64,000 nucleotides of DNA from Roseimicrobium sp. ORNL1 (GCF_011044495.1 NZ_CP049143.1:1736001-1800000); one strand, 5' to 3'; positions 17,176-26,631 are shown, counted from the stretch's first letter. The notes: generated from the sequence alone by a model not told the origin. Numbers and translations: made by a program.

Positions 17176-18285
17176 ATGAGTGCCCCGGAGCCCTGCCCCT
17201 ACCTGCCCATGACCGGGCGGATGCTGACCTCGGATAGCATCCACGCCCTGGGTGCGGATCGCAGTGAAGCGTTTTACTACACGGCCATGGAGTATGCCCA
17301 GGTGCTGTGGCTGGCGGGGTTTCCTGCGAAGGCGATCCTGCTGGTGAACCGCGCGCTCTCCTGCTGGCTGCCCCATGTTTCGTATCAAGCGGCCGTGACG
17401 CACCAGCCGCCGTTCGATGGCGTGGGTCCGTGTCCGGCGGCGCCGTATCATGCGAAGGCGTGGTTCCTGCACCATCGACCTGAGGGCCTGTTCATCGGGA
17501 ATCCGCGCCGGCACTACCAGCACCTCGCCACGCGCATGGTGGAGCCGCACAAGGAATTGCGAAGCTGGCGTGCCTGGGCGTGTTGGTATCTGGCGAAGGA
17601 GTCGCTCTCCGAGCATGAATTCCCGGATGATGCCAAGCAGGTGCGGGAAGAGGGCATCATCAAGCCGACGCGTGGGCAGATTGTGGACCACCTTTCGCGG
17701 TTGAGTCCCACGGATGATCTCGATGCCTGGCGTGATGCGCTGACCTTGGTGCATCGCTGGGCGGGCAAGACGGTTGCGGCGCCGGCAGAGGTTCGCTTCG
17801 AGCCGGTGGGGGAGGAGGCACTGCCCACCATCCAGCGGCTCGCGCATGAAATCTGGCATCAGGTGTATCCCACCATCATTAGCATGGAGCAGATCACATA
17901 CATGCTGGACCTCATGTACAACCTGGAATCGTTGAAGCGCGAGGTGCGCGAGCGGCAGGTGCACTACGCCATGATGATTCATGATGGCGAGGCCGCGGGC
18001 TATCTCGCATGGGAGAACAAGCCCGGAGGTGACATCACGTACCTGCACAAGGTCTATCTGAAGCCCGCCCTGCACGGCCATGGCGTTGGTGCGAAGGCAC
18101 TCGCATGGGTCTCAGAGCGTGCGCGTGAGGTCGGCATGCGACGGCTCCGGCTCACGGTGAATAGGAACAACAGTGCTGCAATTCGCGCCTACCGCCGTGC
18201 GGGTTTTGAATTTGAGGGGGAGGTTTGCACGGATATCGGCGGCGGGTTTGTGATGGATGATTATGTGATGGTGAAGGTGATTTGA
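17176..18285 (+). CDS. Two-domain protein with C-terminal GNAT acetyltransferase
   Basis: 369 aa. The N-terminal 200 residues are helical and unrecognised (YYTAMEYAQVLWLAGFPAKA; RSWRAWACWYLAKESL). Residues about 210-369 are a GNAT acetyltransferase: TYLHKVYLKPALHGHGVGAK is the acetyl-CoA pyrophosphate loop region (Q/RxxGxG/A type), followed by RLRLTVNRNNSAAIRAYRR and GFEFEGEV. It starts 27 bases after moaD and probably ends the hpt operon. The acceptor is unknown. Confidence 0.75.
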   Translation: MSAPEPCPYLPMTGRMLTSDSIHALGADRSEAFYYTAMEYAQVLWLAGFPAKAILLVNRALSCWLPHVSYQAAVTHQPPFDGVGPCPAAPYHAKAWFLHHRPEGLFIGNPRRHYQHLATRMVEPHKELRSWRAWACWYLAKESLSEHEFPDDAKQVREEGIIKPTRGQIVDHLSRLSPTDDLDAWRDALTLVHRWAGKTVAAPAEVRFEPVGEEALPTIQRLAHEIWHQVYPTIISMEQITYMLDLMYNLESLKREVRERQVHYAMMIHDGEAAGYLAWENKPGGDITYLHKVYLKPALHGHGVGAKALAWVSERAREVGMRRLRLTVNRNNSAAIRAYRRAGFEFEGEVCTDIGGGFVMDDYVMVKVI

Positions 18286-18327
18286 GAGGGTGGGGGAACG
18301 GTGTGTTGTGGTTGGGGCTCGTTCATT

Positions 18328-18632
18328 GCGCGTGAACGTCAGGCGAAGGATATGGAAGCGGTGCCGAAGGCCTTGGACTGCGTGCAGCCTGCTGCCGCTT
18401 TCCAGAGTCCATAGCCTGCTGTGGCGATGATGACACTCGCTCGTAAGGTGATATGTCCAGGAAGCTTGGCGACTTCGTCGCAGTGTAGCGTGCAGCAGGC
18501 TGCACTTTAGGAAAGCGGCAGCAGGGCTGCGCGCAGTCCAAGGACGCTGTGCGACACAGCGTCCGAATCAGTCGCGAATGTTTACCTTCTCCTCTGGTAC
18601 CATACAGTTCGTTTAACCTGACGTCCCTGCGC
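18328..18632. repeat. 305-bp MITE-like palindromic element, copy B (core inverted)
   Basis: Outer ends GCGCGTGAACGTCAGGCGAA (18328) and the complement of its relative (ending 18632) match copy A in the same orientation, as do the arms TATGGAAGCGGTGCCGAAGG on the left and AGTCCAAGGACGCTG on the right. The core between the inner inverted repeats matches copy A only after reverse complementing (shared CGACGAAGTCGCCAAGCTT). It occupies nearly all of the gene-free stretch 18286-18656. Confidence 0.8.
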
Positions 18633-18656
18633 ACTGCTCTTCGTTAGTGGTTGGTT

Positions 18657-21600
18657 TTATTTCCTCCGTCTTCTCATCACCAGCATCATCATGCCGCCGA
18701 GCAGGAGCACGGCGCGTGACGGTTCGGGAACGACGTACACGATGCCCTTGGTGAGGAAGAGGTCGGTCTTCCACTCGTGGCCTTCGGCGAGGGTGGGGAG
18801 ATCGAAGATGGCATCCACTTCTGCTTGGGTGGTGATGCCGACGAGGGCAGTCCAATCAAACAGGTCGAAATACTGTCCATAGGTAAAGGTCATTCCCGTG
18901 GAGACCACGGAGATGGTCATGCCGGGATTGAGCGTCAGCGTGCCGTTCGCATCGATGGCATCATGCTCGGTGGTGGGGTCCAGGTCCGCCAGCCCATTAA
19001 TGTAGCTGCTGATGTTGGAGAGGGTGACGCTGCCGTCTTGCGGCACGGTGCCGGTGGGCGATGCCAGTTGCATCGTGATGGACGACCCGGCGTTGAAGGT
19101 GATGCCGGCATTAAAGGTCAGCTTGCCGGTTTGCGTACCGCGCCCGGAACCGGGAGTGACGGAGCCGTTGATGACGACAGCATCGCTGAAGGTGCCATTG
19201 CCACCCACCGTGCCCGTGGAGGTGACGGTGAAGCTCGAACCCGTGGCATTGAAGTTCTTCCCGCTGCTCACGTAGAATTTGCCGGCTACCGTAGTCAGCG
19301 AAGCAAGCTGGGTGAGCTCAGCGCCGGAGCCAATCAAATCCACCACGGCATTTTGACCAATGGTGGTGATGCCACTGCTCACGCCGAAGGGAGCCAGGTC
19401 GATCTTGGCGAATGTCGTGTTCGCATTCACGGTGCTGTTTGCCACCCAGGTGCCGCCGGTGAGTGTACCTGCGCCGTCGTTTTGGGTGAGGGCGACGTTG
19501 GCGAATTGAGTGGAGCCGTTGACGTTGGTGGTCACACGGAAGAGACCGCCATTCACCTCCACGGTGCCCTGGTTGTCGAAGATGGCTCCATTGCCATCCG
19601 CCAGGTTCGAGAAGAACTGGGCGGCATCAGTGCTGTTGCTCGTCGCGGTGACATTCACCGTGCCGAGATTCGTGAAGGTGTATCCGGAGATGATACGGTA
19701 ATCCGGGATGCCCACGAAGTTGAAGGTGCCGTTGTTCGTGAACTTGCCTCCCGCCGTGAGGGATTCCAGGTTGTCATTCGCACCCGAGGCGGCGAAGTTG
19801 AAGGTGCCATTGTTTTCGAACGTGCCAGCTCCGCTGAGCGAACGGTTGGCATTGCCGGTGAGATTCAAGACGCCGTCATTGCGGAAGGTTCCGCCGCTGG
19901 CGATGCTGAGAAAGCCGCTGGAGCCCCAGTTCACGGTGCCGTTATTGTCGAAGGTCGCGCTGGTGGCGATGTTGAAAACGCCGTTGGCGTTCCAATTTAC
20001 GGTCCCGTCATTGCTGAAGGTCACGCCGGCATTGATATTGAGGGCGCCGGCAGAGCTCCAGTTCACGGTTCCGGTGGCAGCGTTTTTGAGGGTGCCTGTT
20101 CCGTCACCCGCGAAGTTGTGGGCGCTGGTGGCATTGATAATCACGGTGCCCTGGTTCTCCCATGTAGCGCCGGTGTTGAGCGTGATGGTGCCCGAGATCC
20201 AGTCATAGGTGCCCTTGTTGAGCAGGTGTACATCGGCACCGGTGAAGGTGAGATTCCCGGTCACATGAGTGAGGGTCCCGCCGGTGTCATTGTTCAGGGT
20301 GCCAACGCCGGTGAATCCTCCGGTGCCAGTGCCTCCGAGTTCGATACTGATGGAGCCCTGATTGCGCAGGACACTGTTGTCCGCCAGGGTCACGGTGCCG
20401 CTGAGCAGTTTCAGTGTGCCGGTGTTGAACAGTTCGCCACCGCCGCGCAACGTTTTGACGTCACCGGCGAGTGTGTCGATGATGTTGAAGAGACCTGCAT
20501 TCGAGAGCGTATTCCCGCCGGTGAGGATGTCCTTCTTGTCCCAATACACGCCGCCGCCGGAGATGTTCAGAGTCAGTCCACCAGAGCCCACGGTCAGGTC
20601 GCTGGCCACGCTGGCGTTGCCGCTGTCGGTGATGCGCACGCGGGTGGTGCTGGCGGTGCCGGAACTGCCCGCAATGGTTCCCGTCCACGTGCCCGCGATG
20701 TCGAGGTTTCCGCCATTCGCTGTCCACAGGGCGGCGGCGTTGCTGGTGCCACCGGAAGCCATGCGAAGGGTGCCTGACCTGGAGAGGACCTGGCTGCCTG
20801 CATTCGCGACGAATCCGGCTTCTCCGTAGACAAAGCTCGGGTCGGCCCCGGCGATGGTTTTCTGAAGCAGGCCGTTGTTCACGAACTTGCCGCTGGCAAC
20901 GAATTGGAGGTCGCCACGGTCCCAGAATTCGAAGGTACCTTGATTCTGGAAGGTCATGGTGCCGCCGAGTACGAGGTTGTCGTTACTGCCGCCGTAGTTG
21001 TGGTTGAAGGTACCGTTGTTTAGGAAGGTGCCGGTGCCCTGGAGAGTCACGTTACCATCCTGCGCGATGAAGGCCGCCACGCCATTGTTCGTGAGTGTGG
21101 TGCCGGTGATGGTGACGGTGGTGCCTTTGAGATTCAGCGTGCCGGTGCCGGTGTTGGTGGCCGCAGCGGTGAGGTTCCAGGTGCCTGAGGTCTGGTTGAA
21201 TGTGCCGGAGTTCGTGAAGCTGCCGTTCGTGTTCAGCGTGGCGCCTGCGTTGGTCATGGTGCTGTCATTGCTGATAGCAAGGCTGGTGGTGAGTATGCCG
21301 GTATTCAGCGTGATGGTGCCTGTGGTGGCGTTTTCCAGCAGGCCAGTGCCGCTCAGGGTCACGACGGTGGCCGCAGTGGCGGCGCTGAGGGTCATGGCTC
21401 CCTCGTTCCGCAGGGTCACGGTGGTGACGGTGAGGTCGCCGGATTCCAAGCGGAAGGTCCCATACATGGAATTCAGGAATGAACCGGAGGTGCCGGAGAG
21501 AGTCGCACCGACGCCTTGCAGCCGGAGGAGGCCCTGGTTATTAATGACGTTGCCATTAGGCCTGAGCTTGCCGTCTCTCCAGATGAGGCCATCGCCCTGC

Positions 21601-22352
21601 ATATCCAGGATGGTGGTGGCGGCCATGGCCACGAAGAACGTGCCGGTGGTGGCGGCCGGGTCCTCATCGCTGAGTTCCACCGAGCCACCCGCGCTCATGT
21701 TAGAAGTGCCGCGCAGGAGTGACCAGCCGCCGGAGAAGGAGAGCACTCCCGTGCCGGAGGTGGTGAAGGTGCCGCCGGTGGAGCTGGCCGCTTTTCCAGC
21801 CGCTTGAGAGCCTGCGATATTCAAGTGGCCCGCCTGCACGGTGATGTTGCCGTTGTTGGTGAACTTCCCACCCACGGTCTGGCTTATCGGATAGATGTAG
21901 GCCGGGTCGTTGGAGGCTGCGTCTGTACCCTGTGATTTCAGGATAAGCCCGTTGTTGGTGAAGGAGGAGCCGTTGGTGGAGAGCTGGAGGTCTGTGCCGG
22001 CGTCGAACTGGACGGTGCCGTCATTCACCACGGAGAGGGTTCCGGTGACGACGAAGTTGTCCGTAGCGGTCTTGGTGTCGAACAGGAGCGTGCCGCCCTG
22101 GTTGATCTTCAAGGTGCCTGCGCCGCCGTGGTTCTGGTTGGCCGTGGCGTTGTATGTGACTGTGGCCAGGTCGGGAATGGTCACCGTCACACCGCTGTTG
22201 ATGGTCGTGCCAGTGGTCCAGGTGTCACCGTTCGCGAGTGTCGCGTTCGCGGAATAGGTCCCTCCGACTTCGGCAGCGAAGGCGGCATTCTGGATTCCGA
22301 TTCCAAGGGTGAGAAGAAGGGAGGCGAGGAAAAGAGAGCGGGGGCGGCTCAT
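18657..22352 (-). CDS. Large secreted beta-helix-like repeat protein with PEP-CTERM anchor
   Basis: 1231 aa from ATG 22352, which begins the signal peptide MSRPRSLFLASLLLTLGIGI (cleavage near AAFAAEVG); the frame is open 23 codons further upstream. The body is low-complexity Gly/Asn/Thr-rich sequence in irregular repeats of about 20-25 residues, such as FTNNGTFN and NNGTLN, as in parallel beta-helix and autotransporter-like passengers. The C-terminus is VVPEPSRAVLLLGG, a hydrophobic stretch, then RRRRK: a PEP-CTERM sorting signal recognised by exosortase. No beta-barrel domain is present and no exosortase is seen in the window. It is likely a surface or exopolysaccharide-associated protein. 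Confidence 0.85.
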   Translation of the reverse strand: MSRPRSLFLASLLLTLGIGIQNAAFAAEVGGTYSANATLANGDTWTTGTTINSGVTVTIPDLATVTYNATANQNHGGAGTLKINQGGTLLFDTKTATDNFVVTGTLSVVNDGTVQFDAGTDLQLSTNGSSFTNNGLILKSQGTDAASNDPAYIYPISQTVGGKFTNNGNITVQAGHLNIAGSQAAGKAASSTGGTFTTSGTGVLSFSGGWSLLRGTSNMSAGGSVELSDEDPAATTGTFFVAMAATTILDMQGDGLIWRDGKLRPNGNVINNQGLLRLQGVGATLSGTSGSFLNSMYGTFRLESGDLTVTTVTLRNEGAMTLSAATAATVVTLSGTGLLENATTGTITLNTGILTTSLAISNDSTMTNAGATLNTNGSFTNSGTFNQTSGTWNLTAAATNTGTGTLNLKGTTVTITGTTLTNNGVAAFIAQDGNVTLQGTGTFLNNGTFNHNYGGSNDNLVLGGTMTFQNQGTFEFWDRGDLQFVASGKFVNNGLLQKTIAGADPSFVYGEAGFVANAGSQVLSRSGTLRMASGGTSNAAALWTANGGNLDIAGTWTGTIAGSSGTASTTRVRITDSGNASVASDLTVGSGGLTLNISGGGVYWDKKDILTGGNTLSNAGLFNIIDTLAGDVKTLRGGGELFNTGTLKLLSGTVTLADNSVLRNQGSISIELGGTGTGGFTGVGTLNNDTGGTLTHVTGNLTFTGADVHLLNKGTYDWISGTITLNTGATWENQGTVIINATSAHNFAGDGTGTLKNAATGTVNWSSAGALNINAGVTFSNDGTVNWNANGVFNIATSATFDNNGTVNWGSSGFLSIASGGTFRNDGVLNLTGNANRSLSGAGTFENNGTFNFAASGANDNLESLTAGGKFTNNGTFNFVGIPDYRIISGYTFTNLGTVNVTATSNSTDAAQFFSNLADGNGAIFDNQGTVEVNGGLFRVTTNVNGSTQFANVALTQNDGAGTLTGGTWVANSTVNANTTFAKIDLAPFGVSSGITTIGQNAVVDLIGSGAELTQLASLTTVAGKFYVSSGKNFNATGSSFTVTSTGTVGGNGTFSDAVVINGSVTPGSGRGTQTGKLTFNAGITFNAGSSITMQLASPTGTVPQDGSVTLSNISSYINGLADLDPTTEHDAIDANGTLTLNPGMTISVVSTGMTFTYGQYFDLFDWTALVGITTQAEVDAIFDLPTLAEGHEWKTDLFLTKGIVYVVPEPSRAVLLLGGMMMLVMRRRRK

Positions 22353-22497
22353 TCGGGGCTTGAGGGGGCGTGGGGAATTTTTCGGCGAAGTACAAGCTCC
22401 CGGAAGTTGGAAATTGGACACGAATTTCCGGGAATTATTGGGAGGGGTGCGTGCGGAGGGTGCTGGGTGTTGCAGACTGCAAGGGATTCAACCATCT

Positions 22498-22663
22498 AAA
22501 GGAGCGTGGACACTCTTGTCCGCCGTTCTGTAACGAAGCGAGGTTTTGCGTATGGGAAGCTGCGAGCACCTTTACAGGAGCTGCTAGTGGAACGTGGCCC
22601 TGCCTGTCAGATGAAAGTGGGTGGTGCGTCAGGGGCAGCGGACAGGAATGTCCGCGCTCCTTT
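22498..22663. repeat. Short palindromic element with 26-bp terminal inverted repeats
   Basis: The left end (22498-22523) begins AAAGGAGCGTGGACACTC; the right end (22638-22663) is its reverse complement at 23 of 26 positions, with all three differences being transitions. The right end also folds on itself (GCGGACA-GGAA-TGTCCGC). Total length is 166 bp with no coding content. It fills part of the 327-bp gap between the PEP-CTERM gene and the next small gene; the rest (22353-22497) shows nothing recognisable. Confidence 0.75.
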
Positions 22664-22679
22664 GGCGCCTCCTCAATCA

Positions 22680-22988
22680 CTACGGCGCGGACAGCCTCAA
22701 GATGGGCGCACCCCGGATGCACACGCCCCATTTGATGCTGGTTCCGCAGGTGCAGAGGAAATTCTGGATGACGGAAAATCTCGTCTCGTTGTAGATGTGA
22801 CCAATCGTTTCCTCAAGAGAGCAATCACCATCAAGATGGCTGACTCTCTGCTCCCGAAGGTCGTGCAGCAACTGGTCGAAGATCCATTCCCAATTGGAGT
22901 CGGTCATCTTCTGGTCGTACTTCCTGCAAGTGTCACACGGCATGGGATTCGCAATCTTGTTTGGGCTTAACGCTCCAAGCTCAGTCAC
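22680..22988 (-). CDS. Small Cys-containing protein of unknown function
   Basis: 102 aa. It has two cysteine pairs, CDTCRKYDQKM near the N-terminus and FLCTCGTSIKWGVCIRGAP near the C-terminus, separated by an acidic helical segment (WEWIFDQLLHDLREQ). Two separated Cys-x-Cys or Cys-x-x-Cys clusters suggest a small zinc-binding fold. Amino-acid usage looks like a real protein, not a shadow. It lies downstream of another unknown gene on the same strand, 79 bp apart. A role as an immunity or accessory protein is possible, but I recognise no family. Confidence 0.5.
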   Translation of the reverse strand: MTELGALSPNKIANPMPCDTCRKYDQKMTDSNWEWIFDQLLHDLREQRVSHLDGDCSLEETIGHIYNETRFSVIQNFLCTCGTSIKWGVCIRGAPILRLSAP

Positions 22989-23067
22989 TTGGCTCGTGCG
23001 ACGCCACGATTGCCACCAGAGCGGGATGGCCCGGTTTGATGCAGCGCATGGTTGGCGAAGCTTTCAT

Positions 23068-23574
23068 TCAGTGCTCGCGAAATCGGCTGCGAACATACCT
23101 GAACGCGTCGTCAAAGTTTCGGTGGTATCCGCGAACCTGGATATCTTGAGCGAGGCACTCAAATGTCACTTCTTTCAGTGGCACAATGAAATGAAAGAGG
23201 GAACTCGGCTCATCGGAAACGCCTGCGCCGCGTGAACCCCCAATGCGGTCTCTCGACCGTCTCATCTGTGAATCAACTTCCGCGAGCCACGGAGAACTTG
23301 ATAGTCTATAAAAGCCTTCCCCGTCGGAAATACCCGCTGAGTAAAGCGGATGCTCTGGAAATCCCTCGTCATTCGGGTATCCCATCTTGGCTGATGAGCA
23401 CCCGATGCACTCTGCGACTGCAACGCCAAGATCATCCAGATACCCACTGCTCCCTATCTCTTCGGAAACGGCGAAGAATAGAAGAAAGGTAAGCCAACCA
23501 TCTTGCACCAGAGTTTCAGCTGGCACTGATGGTGACGGCATACATCCGAGTTTGATGTGTTTCGCGTGAGTCAT
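23068..23574 (-). CDS. Hypothetical cytoplasmic protein
   Basis: 168 aa from ATG 23574 (MTHAKHIKLGCMPSPSVPAE); the frame continues 20 codons upstream with an unlikely Arg-rich sequence. No signal peptide or membrane segment is visible, apart from a mildly hydrophobic WLTFLLFFAVSEE stretch. There are several aromatic and acidic patches (GYPNDEGFPEHPLY). Lower-GC codon use than its neighbours hints at accessory DNA. I do not recognise the family. It is probably co-transcribed with the small Cys-rich gene downstream. Confidence 0.5.
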   Translation of the reverse strand: MTHAKHIKLGCMPSPSVPAETLVQDGWLTFLLFFAVSEEIGSSGYLDDLGVAVAECIGCSSAKMGYPNDEGFPEHPLYSAGISDGEGFYRLSSSPWLAEVDSQMRRSRDRIGGSRGAGVSDEPSSLFHFIVPLKEVTFECLAQDIQVRGYHRNFDDAFRYVRSRFREH

Positions 23575-23659
23575 GGCACTTCGCCGAAAACGTTGGCCTC
23601 GAGCAAGGAGTGCGACTTGCCGAAGTCCCGGCACGCTTGAGGCACTCCACCTCCTCTCC

Positions 23660-24604
23660 CTACTTCATCTTCTCCATGATGAAGCGTAGCTTCTCAAACG
23701 TCATCTCGATGGTTTCCTGCGGAGGTGCTTCGTTCGTGTTCGCCCAGTGCTTTTGGAGCATTTGCAACACATTGCCGAGGAGCACTACGGAAGGGTCCTG
23801 ACGGGTGGTTTCCGTGAGTCGCTCGTAGCGGGCCATGAGTTCGTTCAAGAGATGCACGGAGCCCACGCAGAGGCTCTTGTTTTCCACCTCGGTATCGGCA
23901 ACCACGAGGGTGGAGGCCACTTCGAAGAGGCGCATCCACATGCCCAGATTCACCAGGATGGCGAGGTCTTCATCGCGCTGCTCGGCCAGGAGGGTTTCCG
24001 TGAGCTTGTGCGTGTCTCCGATTTTCGCACGGAGGGCGGCCCAGTCTTCGGTCTGTGCCATCTTCGCCTCCGTCATGAGGTCGGGGCTCATCTTTTCCGC
24101 GAGACCCAGCACGCGGCAGTGGGTGAGGACGTCCTGGTTGTTGTCGCGGAAGCGCTGGGAATCTCCCGCCTGCAGGGCGAGGTAGGCATCGCCCTGAAGG
24201 GAGCCGAGGGTGAAGGCCACACGCAGCCGCTGGGAGGAGGGCGTGGGTGCCTGCTCACGGTAGAGCTGGCGCCATCGGGCCTTCGTCTGCTGGCCCACGC
24301 AGGCGAGGAATTCCGAAGGCTTCATATCCTGCGGAGAAGGAGGACCGGCGGCAGGCGCATCCGGCAGCGCTCCCGTCGAGCCTGCCTTCATGGAGACTGG
24401 GTCCGCGGGGGACGGTATCGGCGGAGGCGAGGGAGCGATAGCCAGGGGTGCCGAGGGCGGCGCTGGAACGGGAACAGGAACGGGTGTTGTCTCCTCGGCA
24501 CGCATCATCCCGGTCGCAAGCATCAAAGGCAGACCACAGGACATCGCAAGCGCGCGAAAAAACGGCATGCGAATTCTGATGCGAAATTGTCCCAAATTGT
24601 TCAT
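23660..24604 (-). CDS. Secreted protein of unknown function coupled to glmS
   Basis: 314 aa from ATG 24604, chosen because this ATG overlaps the glmS stop codon as ATGA, a classic coupling arrangement; an upstream in-frame start would lie inside glmS. A signal peptide follows (RMPFFRALAMSCGLPLMLATGMMRAEE), then a Pro/Ala-rich linker (about 40-90) and a helical domain (about 100-314) with no known motif (KPSEFLACVGQQTKARWRQL; LETF-like helices). Coupling to the glucosamine-6-phosphate pathway suggests an envelope role, but this is inference. Confidence 0.65.
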   Translation of the reverse strand: MNNLGQFRIRIRMPFFRALAMSCGLPLMLATGMMRAEETTPVPVPVPAPPSAPLAIAPSPPPIPSPADPVSMKAGSTGALPDAPAAGPPSPQDMKPSEFLACVGQQTKARWRQLYREQAPTPSSQRLRVAFTLGSLQGDAYLALQAGDSQRFRDNNQDVLTHCRVLGLAEKMSPDLMTEAKMAQTEDWAALRAKIGDTHKLTETLLAEQRDEDLAILVNLGMWMRLFEVASTLVVADTEVENKSLCVGSVHLLNELMARYERLTETTRQDPSVVLLGNVLQMLQKHWANTNEAPPQETIEMTFEKLRFIMEKMK

Positions 24605-26451
24605 TCCACCGTCACGCTCTTCGCGAGATTGCGCGGCTTGTCCACGTCGCAACCTCTGGCGAGGGCCACGTAGTAGGACAGCAACTGGAGCGGGATTGCT
24701 GTCAGGAGGGGGCTGAGAATGGACGGGCAGCGCGGGATGTAGATCACGTCATCCGCCACCTTTTCGATGTTCGGGTGGCCTTCCGTGGCCACGGCAATGA
24801 CGGGACCCTTGCGTGCCTTCACCTCCTGGATGTTGCTGATGTTCTTCTCGAACACCGCATCGTGAGGTGCAATGAATACGCTCGGCAGCTCCGGCTTCAC
24901 CAGGGCGATGACGCCATGCTTCAGCTCGGCGCTGGGGTGACCGCTGGCGTAGATGTAGCTGATTTCCTTCATCTTCAGCGCGCCCTCGAGCGCGACTGGG
25001 TAGTTGATGAGGCGGCCCATGAAAAGCATGCCGTCCACATGCGCGTACTTCTCCGCGATGTCCTTGATGTGGGAGGCCTGCTTGAGGATTTCGGTAATCT
25101 TGTCCGGGATGGCTTCGAGCTCGTCGATCATCTCCAGGCCATCCGTGCTGCTCAGGTGGTGGATGCGGCCCAGCAGCAGGCTCAGCAGGGTGAGCACGGC
25201 CACCTGGGAGGTGAAGCTCTTCGTCGCGGCCACACCGATTTCCGGACCGGCGTGGATGTAGATGCCGCCATCCGATTCGCGGGCGATGGTGCTCGCCACG
25301 TTGTTCACGATGCCGAGGCACTTGATGCCCTTGCGCTTGGCTTCACGAAGGGCGGCGAGGGTATCAATCGTCTCACCGCTCTGGCTGATGACGAACTGCA
25401 GTGTGTCCTTCGTGGTGGGCACGTTGCGGTAGCGGAATTCACTCGCGATTTCCACCTCGGTGGGGATGCGCGCGAGGGATTCAATGAGGTACTCGCCGAC
25501 CATGCCTGCGTGGCAGGCGGTGCCGCACGCGCTCAGGATGATGCGGTCAATCTGGCGCAGCTGCTGCGGAGTCATCTGCAAACCACCCAGCACGGCCGTG
25601 GCCTCATCCCGTGAGAGACGGCCGCGAATGGCATTCCGGAGGGACTGCGGCTGCTCATAGATTTCCTTGAGCATGAAGTGCGGGAAGTCGCCCTTCTCCG
25701 CCTCGTCCTCGGTGAAGTCCACGGTGCTCACCTTCACCTTGGCCACGCCACCTTCCAGCGACTGCACATCGAAGCCATTGCGCGTGATGGTGACGACGTC
25801 GTAGTCGTTCAGATAGATGACTTCCTTTGTGTGGGCGATGATGGCGGAGACGTCGCTGGCGAGGAAGTGCTCCTCCTGGCCCAGGCCGACCACCAGCGGG
25901 CTGCCGAGTCGGGCTCCCACAATGTACTCCGGGCAATCGGTGTGAATCACCGCGATGCCGTACGTGCCTTTCACCTTGATGAGGGCTTGCTGGATGGCGC
26001 TCACCAGCTTCTTCACCGGAGCGTCGCCATTGCCCTTGTCGTAGTAGTAGCCAATCAGGTGGGCCAGCACCTCGGTGTCCGTTTCCGAGGCGAAGGTGTG
26101 GCCGTCATTCGTGAGGAAATCCTTGAGGGACTGGTAGTTCTCAATCACCCCATTGTGCACGATGGCAAGTTTCCCCGACTGGTCACAGTGCGGGTGCGCA
26201 TTGTCATCCGTGGGTGCGCCGTGGGTGGCCCAGCGGGTGTGGCTGATGCCGGCAAGGCTCGTGGGGCTCTTTTCCGCCACCAGCTGGCGCAGGTTCTCGA
26301 TGCGCCCCGCACGCCTCAGCACATCGAGGTGGCCGCCATTCTGAAGCGCCATGCCCGCCGAGTCATACCCGCGATACTCCAGACGCCGCAAACCATCCAG
26401 AAGGATGGGGCTGGCCTGCCGTTTTCCGATGTAGCCTACAATGCCGCACAT
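24601..26451 (-). CDS. glmS: Glutamine-fructose-6-phosphate aminotransferase (isomerizing)
   Basis: 616 aa from ATG 26451, so that the mature enzyme starts with Cys (MCGIVGYIGKRQAS), the nucleophile of the N-terminal glutaminase domain; the frame is open upstream but any longer form would block that Cys. The glutaminase domain (1-240) has RWATHGAPTDDNAHPH; two SIS domains follow (about 290-430 and 460-600) with SACGTACHAG, SQSGETIDTLAAL and the C-terminal PRNLAKSVTVE. It makes glucosamine-6-phosphate for peptidoglycan and LPS precursors. No glmS ribozyme-like leader is apparent upstream. Confidence 0.97.
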   Translation of the reverse strand: MCGIVGYIGKRQASPILLDGLRRLEYRGYDSAGMALQNGGHLDVLRRAGRIENLRQLVAEKSPTSLAGISHTRWATHGAPTDDNAHPHCDQSGKLAIVHNGVIENYQSLKDFLTNDGHTFASETDTEVLAHLIGYYYDKGNGDAPVKKLVSAIQQALIKVKGTYGIAVIHTDCPEYIVGARLGSPLVVGLGQEEHFLASDVSAIIAHTKEVIYLNDYDVVTITRNGFDVQSLEGGVAKVKVSTVDFTEDEAEKGDFPHFMLKEIYEQPQSLRNAIRGRLSRDEATAVLGGLQMTPQQLRQIDRIILSACGTACHAGMVGEYLIESLARIPTEVEIASEFRYRNVPTTKDTLQFVISQSGETIDTLAALREAKRKGIKCLGIVNNVASTIARESDGGIYIHAGPEIGVAATKSFTSQVAVLTLLSLLLGRIHHLSSTDGLEMIDELEAIPDKITEILKQASHIKDIAEKYAHVDGMLFMGRLINYPVALEGALKMKEISYIYASGHPSAELKHGVIALVKPELPSVFIAPHDAVFEKNISNIQEVKARKGPVIAVATEGHPNIEKVADDVIYIPRCPSILSPLLTAIPLQLLSYYVALARGCDVDKPRNLAKSVTVE

Positions 26452-26631
26452 GTGGGGGTTCCTGTAATCTTTAAATCTAGAAGGGGATGCTGCCCGGGTC
26501 AATCCGGGAGGGTGGATCCAGTGACATTCTTCAGAGGTGGAATATCGGGCATTTAGTCTGTTGTTGCTGTATTGATTGGGTCGATTGAGCGGCAGTTTTT
26601 TTCAATGGCACGAATAGGGGCCGGAGCTGCT

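Noticed and set aside
18777-20777. 666-codon plus-strand frame opposite the PEP-CTERM protein
   Set aside because: Antisense to repeat-rich coding DNA; the Gly/Val/Asp-rich translation is typical of a mirrored frame.
26452-26631. glmS ribozyme or riboswitch upstream of glmS
   Set aside because: I found no glmS ribozyme core or other known aptamer in this short leader.
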